This document shows, piece after piece, positions 16,254 to 25,181 of a DNA stretch of 64,000 nucleotides (position 1 is its first letter; each line of letters begins with the position of its first letter). The stretch covers positions 2,790,001-2,854,000 of the forward strand of contig OZ251530.1 of NCBI GenBank assembly GCA_965243095.1, read 5' to 3'. The position numbers and the translations under genes were made by a program. The notes beneath the pieces are model-generated. The model did not search any database and had not been told where the DNA came from. It saw nothing but the letters and a program-made list of their open reading frames with translations. Source of the stretch: VXYL01 sp965243095. GTDB lineage: Bacteria; Pseudomonadota; Gammaproteobacteria; Pseudomonadales; Azotimanducaceae.

Positions 16254-17435
16254 TCAGTTCGTGGATCGCCCGCGCCCGCTCTCGCTCTGTTGCGCCAGCA
16301 GGTCGCCCATATAGGAGCGAAAAGACGGAATGCCGAAGGAGACGTTCCCCTTTCGGTCGTAGGTCAGCGAGCCGCGCGCCATCGCCGTTTCGACATCGGC
16401 TTCGCCGAAACCAATCGCCGCCACCGCGGCCACGGCGTCGTGGTACGGCAGCGCGTCCACGCCGGCCGACTCCATCGCGGCGACAACCGCCAGCATGGGG
16501 CGATGGCTTCTTCCCATCGAAAGGCGGTCGTCGTAGTACGCCACCCGTCTTTCGTCGCCATGCCGCAACGCTTGCCGCAAAGACGCGCCGGTCAGATGAC
16601 CGTGCTCGCGCAAAGCCAGCACCGAACCTTCGAGATACCCGTGGATGTGCTGGGGAAAGCCGTTGCTCGCGTCCACCAGCTCGGCCAAACTTTCACTTGG
16701 AATATCGCCGTAGCCCATGCGCGCCAATCCATTGGCGAACGCGTCGAGCGTGTCGGGCTTGTTCAACGCTCGCAAGACCACGGGCTCCGTGATGCGCGAT
16801 ATGCTCTGGCCGGCAGCTCGGTTGGCGAGGGCCGTCGGCGTGTGTTGCAAACCAAAACCCATCAGCAAGATGGGGCAGCCGTGGTTCCCGTCATGCAATA
16901 CGCACAACGGCTTCATGCAGTCGTCGTCGATTCGCTGGATTTCATCGACGATCAGCACTAGCGCCTTGGCATCCCACATTCCCTGCTGTTGCGATGTCCG
17001 CAGCAATCGGGAAAACGCTCCCGTGTACCGGCCCACGTCTTTGGCCACCGCCGCCGACGCGGACAAGAAACCAGCCTTTACGTTGGCGATCCTGTCGCCG
17101 ATCTCAGCGATGCGGGTAGCCTCTTGCTCGGCGCCGATCTCGGCGGCCATCGTGAGAAACAAAGACACCGGATCAACCAAGTCTTCCGGGGCGATTGTCA
17201 GCACAGCCACTGCCCGGCCATGCTCGACTGCGCCTCTGGTGCGATCCGCGAACTCCCGCGCTAGCTGGGTCTTCCCCGACCCGGGCACGCCAATGGTTAG
17301 CTGCAGCCCGCTCGTCGTGTGCCCCGCTTGGCACATCCTGCGTACTTTTCCACGGTAGCCGTCAAGCTCGGCCGACCTGCCTGCGAAGTAGAGCGGCGGC
17401 TCGCGCTCACCCGGCATGTCTGGCAGATCGTCCAT
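16254..17435 (-). CDS. AAA ATPase, ORC/STAND-like (type II copy)
   Basis: A 393-residue soluble ATPase. It begins with a short acidic segment, then YFAGRSAELDGY, Walker A GVPGSGKT (about 48-55) and Walker B LVLIVDEIQRI (about 158-167). The lid region has NGFPQHIHGYLEGSV, and the C-terminus is a winged-helix-like domain with TYDRKGNVSFGIPSFRSYM. The order of parts equals that of the type I ATPases at 8359 and 23340, but sequence identity is low, so it is a separate branch. An AGG precedes the ATG by about 10 nt. It is divergent from giant gene 1, with 300 nt between starts. A degenerate copy of its 3' end lies upstream of giant gene 2 in the same relative orientation. Confidence 0.82.
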   Translation of the reverse strand: MDDLPDMPGEREPPLYFAGRSAELDGYRGKVRRMCQAGHTTSGLQLTIGVPGSGKTQLAREFADRTRGAVEHGRAVAVLTIAPEDLVDPVSLFLTMAAEIGAEQEATRIAEIGDRIANVKAGFLSASAAVAKDVGRYTGAFSRLLRTSQQQGMWDAKALVLIVDEIQRIDDDCMKPLCVLHDGNHGCPILLMGFGLQHTPTALANRAAGQSISRITEPVVLRALNKPDTLDAFANGLARMGYGDIPSESLAELVDASNGFPQHIHGYLEGSVLALREHGHLTGASLRQALRHGDERRVAYYDDRLSMGRSHRPMLAVVAAMESAGVDALPYHDAVAAVAAIGFGEADVETAMARGSLTYDRKGNVSFGIPSFRSYMGDLLAQQSESGRGRSTN

Positions 17436-17502
17436 CTTCTCGACCTTACGCTTCGGTCGGCGCGAGGTCAATCGCGGCGGCGGCGCTCGCGGCGTTGCTT
17501 GC

Positions 17503-17662
17503 CGCAGTCCCGTCTTGCGCCTCGCTCTGGCGCATGCAGCACGAAGTAGCGCTTGTCGCGGATCAGATTGAGGATCTCGTCGTTGTTGCCGTGCGCTAGG
17601 GGCGGGATGGCGTAGTGGGTCGTCCGGGCGAACCGGGTCCTTGGGGGTTGAAGAACGCATGG
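17503..17662 (-). pseudogene. remnant of a third AAA-type ATPase gene
   Basis: Read on the minus strand, one frame gives HYAIPPLAHGNNDEILNLI followed by RDKRYFVLHAP. This is the start of a family of AAA-like ATPases that normally continues as HAPRQTGKT, the Walker A. Small indels separate it from a preceding NPQGP / PVRPDD stretch in other frames, and the Walker A itself is scrambled (APE then QDGTA-like residues). It is therefore a decayed gene start, placed between the type II ATPase and giant gene 1. Confidence 0.6.
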
Positions 17663-17709
17663 GCGATCGTGGCACGTTTCCGCGCCGCCAGAACTGTCTG
17701 TAGCGGATG

Positions 17710-17715
17710 TAAAAT
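17710..17715 (+). promoter_or_regulatory. possible -10 box of giant gene 1
   Basis: TAAAAT lies 22 nt upstream of the ATG at 17737. The matching -35 box is not clear. Confidence 0.3.
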
Positions 17716-17736
17716 ACGCTCGTCGAAAGCACTGGG

Positions 17737-20700
17737 ATGATCGCGATGGTAGAGGAGCGCTTTGTCCGTGGTTGCCGGCAGGCCGGCTGGTTTGCCAACC
17801 GTTGGCGGCGGCCCCTGGCCGCCCTGCTGCTCGCGCCAGCGATTTTCGGGGCCGGCACGGTGGCCGCCCAGGCCGGCTTCAGCTTGAGCGCGAGCAGCCT
17901 GCTTCTGGACGAAGTGCCAGGCCTCCTCAATGCCCACCGCGGCGAGTACGCGGTGAGCATCGCCACCCAGCCGGCGGCCACCTGCACCAACGGGGTGGTC
18001 GTCACCATCGCCAGCGACAACACGGACGTGACCACGAGCCCCACGACGCTGACGTTCACCAACTCGAACCACTCGGTAGCGCAGCGGGTGTTGGTGGTGG
18101 CGGCAAAGGACAGCGACAGCAGCACGGACTCGGCGATGTTGAGCCACACCGTCACCACCGCCTGCACCCCCGACTATCCCACCAGCATGACCATCGCCAG
18201 CGTCTCGGTGACGGTGCGGGACGACGACCGCCGCCTGCTCGTGACGCCGGCCGAGCTGGCGGTGGCGGAGGGCGGCACGGGCTCGTACACCGTCGCCCTC
18301 GGCGGCTCGCCGGCCGCCGGCGCGACGGTGACGGTGATGGCCACCAGCACCAATCCGGCGGTGACGGTGGATTCGGACGCAACGCCGACGACGCTGTCGC
18401 TCAGCTTCACGAGCACGAACTGGAACACCCCGCAGACCGTGACGGTCACGGCGGTGAGCGACGCCGACGCGACGACGAGTTCTCCACCATCACCCACGCG
18501 GCTGGGGAAGCCGTCTGGCAGAGCCGCGACGTGGTCGTTCGGGTCGCCGACGACGAGGAGTCCGGCACGGACTACGACACCGACGACGACGGCCTCATCG
18601 AGATCGCTTCCCTAGCGCACTTGAACGCGGTGCGCTGGGACCGCAACGGCGACGGCGCGGTGGATTCCGCCGGCGACGCGACAAACTACGGCAACGCCTT
18701 CCCGAACGCGGCCGCCGGCATGGGCTGCCCGGACGGGCCAGACATGGACCAGAGCGCGGACTGCGTTGGCTACGAGTTGACGACGAACCTCGACTTCGAC
18801 ACCGACGGCGACGGCGACGTGGATGGCAACGATCCCGGTTCCTACGCCAATTGGACGATGATCCCCGGCCACTGGAGCGGCATCTTCCAAGGCAACGGCC
18901 GCACCATCTCCCGGCTGACCATTTCCACCAACGGCAAGGCTGGTCTGTTCGACACCGTGACCGGCAGGGTGGAGCGGCTGGGCCTTGTCGACGTGAACAT
19001 ACGCACGACCGGCTCCGTGAATGCGGGCGCGCTGGCCGCCGACATGTGGCAGACGGGGGTGGTAATCGCGTGCTGGAGCAGCGGCACCGTCACTGGCACA
19101 GGAGGGGGCACCAACATCGATGTGGGCGGCTTGGTTGGTTTCATGGAGGGTGCCGCTGTCAGGCTCGTTGCCAGCTTCTCCACCGCGACGGTCTCGGCAG
19201 CCCAAAACGGCGGCGGACTGGTGGGGGGCGTGCGCAACGACACCACCGTCATCGCTTCCTATTCCACCGGCGCCGTCACGGCCGCCTATGCCGGCGGGTT
19301 GACGGGGGTGGCCCATCCCAGCGCGGCGGTGCGCGCCTCCTACGCGATTGGCCGGCCCACCGGCGTGGGTAGCTTGCAGCGCGTTGCCGGACTGATCGGC
19401 AGCGGTACCGGGGGATCTACTTTTTCCAATGTCACCGATACATACTTCGACTCGCAAACCGCTGGCCGTAGCAACGGCGCCGGGGTCGGGACTCTCGGCG
19501 GCGCGTACACCACCAGCCAGCTGCAGACCCCCACCTCGGCGACCGGCATCTACGCCAACTGGGACGAACTGGACATCGACGGCGACAGCATCGCCCGCGA
19601 AGACCCTTGGGTCTTCGGCAGCGGCACGCAGTATCCCGTGCTCAGCTGGGGCGGCCTCGACCCCGCTTTGCAGTTCAACTCCCAAGGCACCAACTCGGTG
19701 CCGAGCTTCGGCGGCGCCACAGTGTCGAACCAGACGTACTTGAGCAGCCAATCCATCCGCCAGTTGCAGGTTCCCGCGGCGACCGGCGGCAACGGCGCCC
19801 TCACCTACACCGCGTACGGGCTGCCGGACGGCTTGTCCTTTGACGGCGACGGCACCGGCGCTTGCGGCCAAGCGCGGACGGTCTGCGGCAGGCCGACGAC
19901 GGCGGGCAACTCGACCGTGCGGATCGTGGTCACGGATCAAGACGACACCGATGTGAGCGACCGGGACACCCTGACGTTCACCATGTCTGTGGACCCGCCT
20001 GCGGTGGAGCTGTCGCGCTCGTCGCTGGCGCTGTCCGAGGGTGGTGGCGCGGCGGCGGAGGGGTCGTGGACGGTTCGGCTGGCGAACCAAGCGCCCACCG
20101 GCACGGTGTCGGTGGCGGTGACGAGCGGCGACCCGGCGGTGGCGCTGGTCGGCGCGCCGGTGACGCTGACGTTCGACGCGACCACTTGGCGGACGTGGCA
20201 GATGGTGACGGCGCGCGCGGTGGACGACGACAACGCGACGAGCGAGCGCGTGGAGGTTCGGCACACGGCCACCGGGGCGAACTACGGCGATGCCGAGGCG
20301 GTGCTGCGCGTGGTGGTGACGGACGACGAGGCGCCGCCGGGCGCCCCAGCCGGGCTGACGGCGACGCCGGGCGACGGGCAGGCGACGTTGCGCTGGCGGA
20401 ATCCGGGAAACCCGTCGATCACCCGCTACGAGTACCGCCACGCGGAGGAGGGCGCGCGTCTGGGTTCGTGGCGGGCCGTTCCCGGCGCGGGCCCGGGGAC
20501 GACTTCGCTGGCGGTTTCGGATCTGGTCAACGGCCGCGCCTACCAGTTCGAGTTGCGCGCCGGCAACGAGATCGGCGACAGCCCGGCGGCGCGCGCCACG
20601 GCGCGGCTGGCGGCGGCGCCCGGCGCGACCGTGCACTTGCAGGATGCGGCGCTGGCCGCGGCGGCGCGGGCGGCCGTGGGCAAGTCCGCATCGGAGCCTT

Positions 20701-23327
20701 TGACGGCGGGCGATCTGGCCACGGTGCTGGAGCTGGACCTGTCGCGTGCGGCGCCGGCCGCCGGGCGCTGGCTTCCGCCGCAAACCGCCGACGAGCCATT
20801 GCGGAATCTGCGCGGCATCGAGGCGATGGTGAACCTGCGGCGGCTGTGGCTGGACAACAACGCCGTGGCGGACATCGCGCCGCTGCTGGCCTTGCGCTAC
20901 CTGGTGTTCGTGAGCCTGCGCGGCAATCCGCTGACTTCCGACTCGGTGTACGTCCACGCGGCGGCGCTGCGGGCGCGCGGGGTGGAGGTGTTGCTGGACG
21001 CGGCAACGCTGGCGACGGTGACGGATCCCGGACTGCGGCGGGCGCTGGAGGTGGCGCTGGGCAAGGATCCCGGGGCGACGCTAACCGAGGGCGACCTGCT
21101 GACGCTGTCGTCGCTGAGCGCGGAGTCGGCCGGGGTGGCGTCGCTGTCCGGCTTGGAGGCGGCGTCGCGGCTGGACTCGCTGACGCTGTCCGGCAACGCG
21201 CCGGCGGCCGGCGGCGCGGCGCTGGACTTGTCGCCGTTGGCGGGGCTGCGTTCCCTGTCGCACTTGGACCTGTCGGACAACGACTTGGCCGACGTGTCGG
21301 CGTTGGCGGGGCTCACGGGCTTGCGCTCGCTGCTCTTGGGCGGCAACGCGGTGCGCGACCTGTCGCCGCTGTCGGGCTTGGACGGGCTGCGCTCGCTCAC
21401 GCTGTCGAACAACGGCTTGACGGACGTTTCGGCCTTGTCCGGCCTGTCGTCGCTGCGCCAGCTATGGCTGGATGGGAACGAGCTTGAGAGCGTGCGACCG
21501 CTGCGCCGGCTGCGCTCGCTCATCTACCTGCACTTGGGCGACAACCGCATCGCGGACATCTCGCCGCTGGCGTCGCTGGCGGATCTGCGCCGGCTGTGGC
21601 TGCCGGGCAACCGGGTGGAGGACGTCTCGGCGCTGTCCGGGCTGTGGTCGCTGCAACGGCTGGACCTGTCGCGCAACCAAGTGCGGGACGTCGCGCCGCT
21701 GTCGCGGCTAGCGGATCTGTCGCTGCTGCGACTGGGCTGGAACCGGGTCGAGGACATCTCGGCGCTGGCCGGCCACCGCGGACTGACGGACGGCGGTGCG
21801 CTGGGTTTGCGCGGCAATCCGCTGGGTTCGGCGGCGCTGCAAGCGCAGGTGCCGGAGCTGCGCGCCGCCGGCGCCGCGGTAGTGTCCGGCTGGGCGGTGC
21901 CGCTGTTCCCGGCGGCCCCGGCGGCTGCGGATCCGTCGGGTCCCAGCGGCTTCGTCCGCGTGCTGAACCGTTCCGATGTCGACGGCGTGGTGCTGGTCGA
22001 GGCGCTGGACGAAGCCGGGCGGCGGTTCGGGCCGGTGCGGCTGGCGCTGGGGCCGCGGGCGGCGGCGCACTTCAACTCGGCGGACTTGGAGGACGGCAAC
22101 GCCGCCAAGGGGATGCCGGACGGCGTGGGGCGGCCGACCCGGGGCAGCTGGCGGCTGGTGGTTTCGTCGGCCTTGGACATCGAGGTGCTGGCGTACCTCC
22201 GCATGCCGGACGGATTCCTCACCGCCATGCACGGCGAGCTGCCGCGCGCTGGCGAATCGCTGTCGGCGTTCGTCTTCAATCCGGGCGGCAACCGCGTCCA
22301 GCGCAGTTCCCTGCGGCTGCACAACCCGGGCGCTGCGGATGCGCGGGTGTGGCCGTGGGGCGTGGATGACGCCGGCCGCGGCCGGTTGGCGTCGCCGCTG
22401 GCGGTGGCGGCCGGGGTGACGGCGTCGGTCTCGGCGCGCTCTCTGGAGTCGTCGCGCCGCGGCGGCCGCGGCCTCGGCAACGGCGAGGGCAAGTGGCGGC
22501 TGCGTCTGGGCGCGCCGTGGCCGCTGTCGGCGTTGGGCCTCTTGGAAAGCCCCACCGGCCACCTCTCGAACCTGTCGGCGGCGCCGCGCCAAGCGGCCGT
22601 TGCAGGGACGCTGCGCCTGCCGCTGTTTCCCTCGGCGTCCTTGCTCCCCCCTCCCTCCTCCCCGTCCGGCCGCGAGGGTTTCGCCCGCGTGGCCAACCTC
22701 GGCCCGTGGGAGGGCTGGGCCGAGGTGGCGGCGGTGGACGACGCCGGCGTCCGTGCGGGGCCCGTTCGCCTGCGCCTGCCGCGCCGCGCCGTCGTCCACT
22801 TCAACTCGGCGGATTTGGAGAACGGCAACGCGGCGAAGGGACTGTCGGAAGGCGTGGGCGCGCCGACCCGCGGCGCGTGGCGCTTGGAACTGCGCGGCAA
22901 CGTGGCGTTCGCCGCCGCGGCCTACGCCCGCCACGCCGACGGCTTCCTGACCAGCCTGCACGAGACCGTCCCGGTCGCGGACAACGCGGCCCGCGTCGCG
23001 GTGTTCAACCCGGCGTCCAACACCCACCAGCGCAGCCTCCTGCGTTTGGCCAACGACGGCGACGAACCGGCGCTAGCGACGATAACAGCGCGGGACGACG
23101 CCGGCGCCGAAGCCGGCCCTGTGTCTGTCACCGTGCCGGCCGGCGAAGCGCTCACGTTCACCGCGGCGCAACTGGAGAACGGCGGCGAAGGCATTGATGG
23201 CGCCCTCGGCGACGGCGAAGGCAAGTGGCGCCTGACCATCTCCTTCGACAACCCGCTCACCGCCATGAGCCTCATGGAGAGCCCCGCCGGCCACCTCTCG
23301 AACCTCTCCGCCGCCACCAGGCCCTAA
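17737..23327 (+). CDS. giant LRR surface protein 1 (Calx-beta-like, GLUG, Ig, FN3, LRR), frameshifted
   Basis: About 1,863 codons. A signal peptide (PLAALLLAPAIFGAGTVAAQA) is followed by two Calx-beta-like sandwiches, a DYDTDDDGLIEI calcium-loop motif with GLUG repeats (18556-19690), a putative Ig domain (YGLPDGLSFDGDG), a third sandwich, FN3 (from about 20340), an LRR domain with N-cap (20630-21890) and the C-terminal repeat region (from 21900) ending SPAGHLSNLSAATRP. At about 18471-18477 the frame shifts: restoring one G in GACGACGAG gives the expected DATDEFSTITHAAG. This may be a true mutation or a sequencing error. An exported or surface adhesin-like role is inferred. The AAA gene at 23340 follows after 12 nt. 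Confidence 0.85.
20335..23327 (+). repeat. long near-repeat shared with 38446-41441
   Basis: The part of giant gene 1 from the FN3 domain to the stop codon corresponds, domain by domain and with very similar sequence, to the end of giant gene 2 (38446-41441), in the same orientation and about 18 kb away. Both keep phrases such as RAGNEIGDSPAAR and AAARAAVGKSAS. Confidence 0.8.
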
Positions 23328-23339
23328 GGCCGCCGCCAC

Positions 23340-24722
23340 ATGGTCCACCCGGACGACTTCACCGATGACCTCCGCTCATCCTTGACGAGGTTGGCGAACA
23401 CCGGCGATCGCGTCTCGCCGTCGGTATTCGCCGGGCGCGAGGACGAGTTCGAGTTGCTGGGCGACGCGTTGTCGGCGGTGCGACGCGGCGAGGTGGGGCG
23501 CACGATCGTCATCAGCGGGGTGCCGGGGGCCGGCAAAACGTCGCTGATGAACGAGTACGCGAAGCGATTGATCGCTTCCAAGGTCGTTGGCGACGGCGGC
23601 GACGGGCCGGTGATTCCGGTGCCGCTCAGGTCCGGCGACCTCGATTCCACACCCGCAGCTCTCGTCCAGGCGATAGACAGGCGCTTCGTGGCGCTGGGCC
23701 CGCCCAAATCGTGGCGCGACGCCGCGAATCGGTTCTCGGCGAAAGCGTCTTGGTTGGGCAACGCGCTGACCGCCATCGCGACGAAGAGGATCATCCGCGA
23801 GTTCCGCCCGTCCGCGCAAGTGCCGGACTCCTTGGACACGGCCCTTGCGGACTACGCCTCCACTCGGTTCGGGGCAAAGTCCAGCACGTTCGTGCTGCTC
23901 GTGGACGAAGCGCAAAACACCCCGGACACCGACCGGGTGAAAACGCACTTGGAGGCCATGCATTTGGGCATTGGCGGCAGCACGAAAATCCAACTGGTGT
24001 GCTTCGGGTTGGGCAACACCGTGAAGCACCTCGCCAAGCTCGGTCTGTCCAGGCTGGCATCCGGCCACGCAAGGTCGATCGGCGGGCTGTCCGACAACGC
24101 CGCCCGAACCGCGGTGACCGGCACTATCGGCAACGCATTGGCCGATCATCCGTTCGACCCCGGCACCTCGGATGAACGCGACAACGAACGTGGCAAGTGG
24201 ATCGCCGCGGCCGCGAACGTGATCCTCTCCGAGAGCGCGAACTTCCCGCACCACTTGGCGAACGGGTGCCACTCGCTGGCGCGGTTCGTCTTGAAAAACG
24301 GCATCGGACCGGAACCGCCGGTGGCGGAACTGCAAGCGGAGTGTCGCCGCCACAAGCGCGAGTACTACGACGCGCGACTGCTCCCTTGGGCGGATCATGC
24401 GACGGCGCTAGCCAATGCGTTCGCCGACGCGGGTTGGACGCCCATGGCCGACGCGATGCGGGTGCTGATGGCCGCGGACGAGTCCGGCGCACCGGTGTCA
24501 TGGGAAAACGCGGACTCCATGCTCAAGACGCTTCACACCCTTGGCTACGTCGAATTCCAAGCACAGTCCTGCCGTCCGGCGCTGCCTTCCTTGGTTGGCC
24601 ACTTCGCGGCTTTGCGGCGTGAAATGGACCCGCGCAGCCAAGCGGCGCAGGCGATCCGGAAAACCAAGGCCCAAGCGACCGGAAGCGCTTTGGCCAACCG
24701 GCCCTCGCCCGTTCCGCAATAG
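23340..24722 (+). CDS. AAA ATPase, ORC/STAND-like (type I copy), next to giant gene 1
   Basis: A 460-residue paralogue of the ATPase at 8359, similar along its whole length. FAGREDEFELL is followed by Walker A GVPGAGKTS (about 60-68); Walker B is FVLLVDEAQNTPD; then come NFPHHLANGCHSLARFVL and the winged-helix-like C-terminus with WTPMADAMRVLM and CRPALPSLVGHF. A Ser/Pro-rich tail ends it. The ATG lies 12 nt after the stop of giant gene 1, with no Shine-Dalgarno sequence, which suggests transcription and perhaps translation together with it. A cytoplasmic ATPase coupled to an exported giant protein could regulate or process that locus; this is inference. Confidence 0.82.
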   Translation: MVHPDDFTDDLRSSLTRLANTGDRVSPSVFAGREDEFELLGDALSAVRRGEVGRTIVISGVPGAGKTSLMNEYAKRLIASKVVGDGGDGPVIPVPLRSGDLDSTPAALVQAIDRRFVALGPPKSWRDAANRFSAKASWLGNALTAIATKRIIREFRPSAQVPDSLDTALADYASTRFGAKSSTFVLLVDEAQNTPDTDRVKTHLEAMHLGIGGSTKIQLVCFGLGNTVKHLAKLGLSRLASGHARSIGGLSDNAARTAVTGTIGNALADHPFDPGTSDERDNERGKWIAAAANVILSESANFPHHLANGCHSLARFVLKNGIGPEPPVAELQAECRRHKREYYDARLLPWADHATALANAFADAGWTPMADAMRVLMAADESGAPVSWENADSMLKTLHTLGYVEFQAQSCRPALPSLVGHFAALRREMDPRSQAAQAIRKTKAQATGSALANRPSPVPQ

Positions 24723-24784
24723 TTGTCGACAACGGCGTTGTGACGCCCGCCGCCGGCGCCGTCTGTCCGGGCACACCGTCAGTT

Positions 24785-24990
24785 GGTTGGTCGCCCGCTC
24801 TCGCGCTGCCTAGCCGGCAGGTCGCTCATGTAGGAGCGAAAAGACGGAATGCCGAAGGAGATGTTCCCTTTCCGGTCGTATGTCAGCAAGCGGCCATGGC
24901 CGTTTCGACATCGGCTTCGCCAAACCAATCGCCGCCGCGTCCATGGCGTCGTGGTAGGCAACAACCGCTTTGCGTTGACATCGTCCACCC
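24785..24990 (-). pseudogene. 3' remnant of a type II AAA ATPase gene
   Basis: On the minus strand this stretch matches the last 60-70 codons of the ATPase at 16254: LTYDRKGNISFGIPSFRSYM is nearly identical, and the upstream YHDA / IG / GEADVETAMA region is recognisable but broken by frameshifts and deletions. The rest of the gene is missing. Its place and orientation, divergent from and upstream of giant gene 2, mirror the intact ATPase upstream of giant gene 1, so the pair probably arose by duplication of an ATPase-giant unit. Confidence 0.82.
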
Positions 24991-25094
24991 GCACCGTTGT
25001 GTGCCGGCGGCTATTGGCGTACCGTTCGGCAGTCTTGTGCGGCTAACGGGAACTCGGGCATGCCCGGCAATGAAAGACAGTGTGCTGGTGGACT

Positions 25095-25117
25095 CCCCCC
25101 CCCCCCCCCCCCCCCCC
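25095..25117 (+). repeat. homopolymeric tract of 23 C
   Basis: Twenty-three consecutive C residues lie 65 nt upstream of the ATG at 25182 of giant gene 2. In the same frame a GTG at 25080 would start a product in which the tract encodes polyproline. Such tracts change length by slipped-strand mispairing. The exact count may be unreliable in the assembly. Confidence 0.85.
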
Positions 25118-25181
25118 GGCGATCGGGAAGGTGCGCGGCGGAAGCTGTTTCGGGTGTGCTCGTGTGCCGGCGGATGATGCG

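Noticed and set aside
18460..18490. Programmed ribosomal frameshift in giant gene 1
   Set aside because: No slippery heptamer or downstream structure is seen, and the paralogous giant gene 2 is continuous through its corresponding repeats.
20790..21890. Short regular repeats as a possible CRISPR array
   Set aside because: They are in-frame LRR codons with 66-72 nt periodicity and degenerate sequence, not identical repeats with unique spacers.
25080..25181. GTG 25080 as the definite start of giant protein 2
   Set aside because: It would put polyproline and several Cys before the signal peptide. ATG 25182 gives a normal signal sequence. Kept only as an alternative because of the phase-variation hypothesis.
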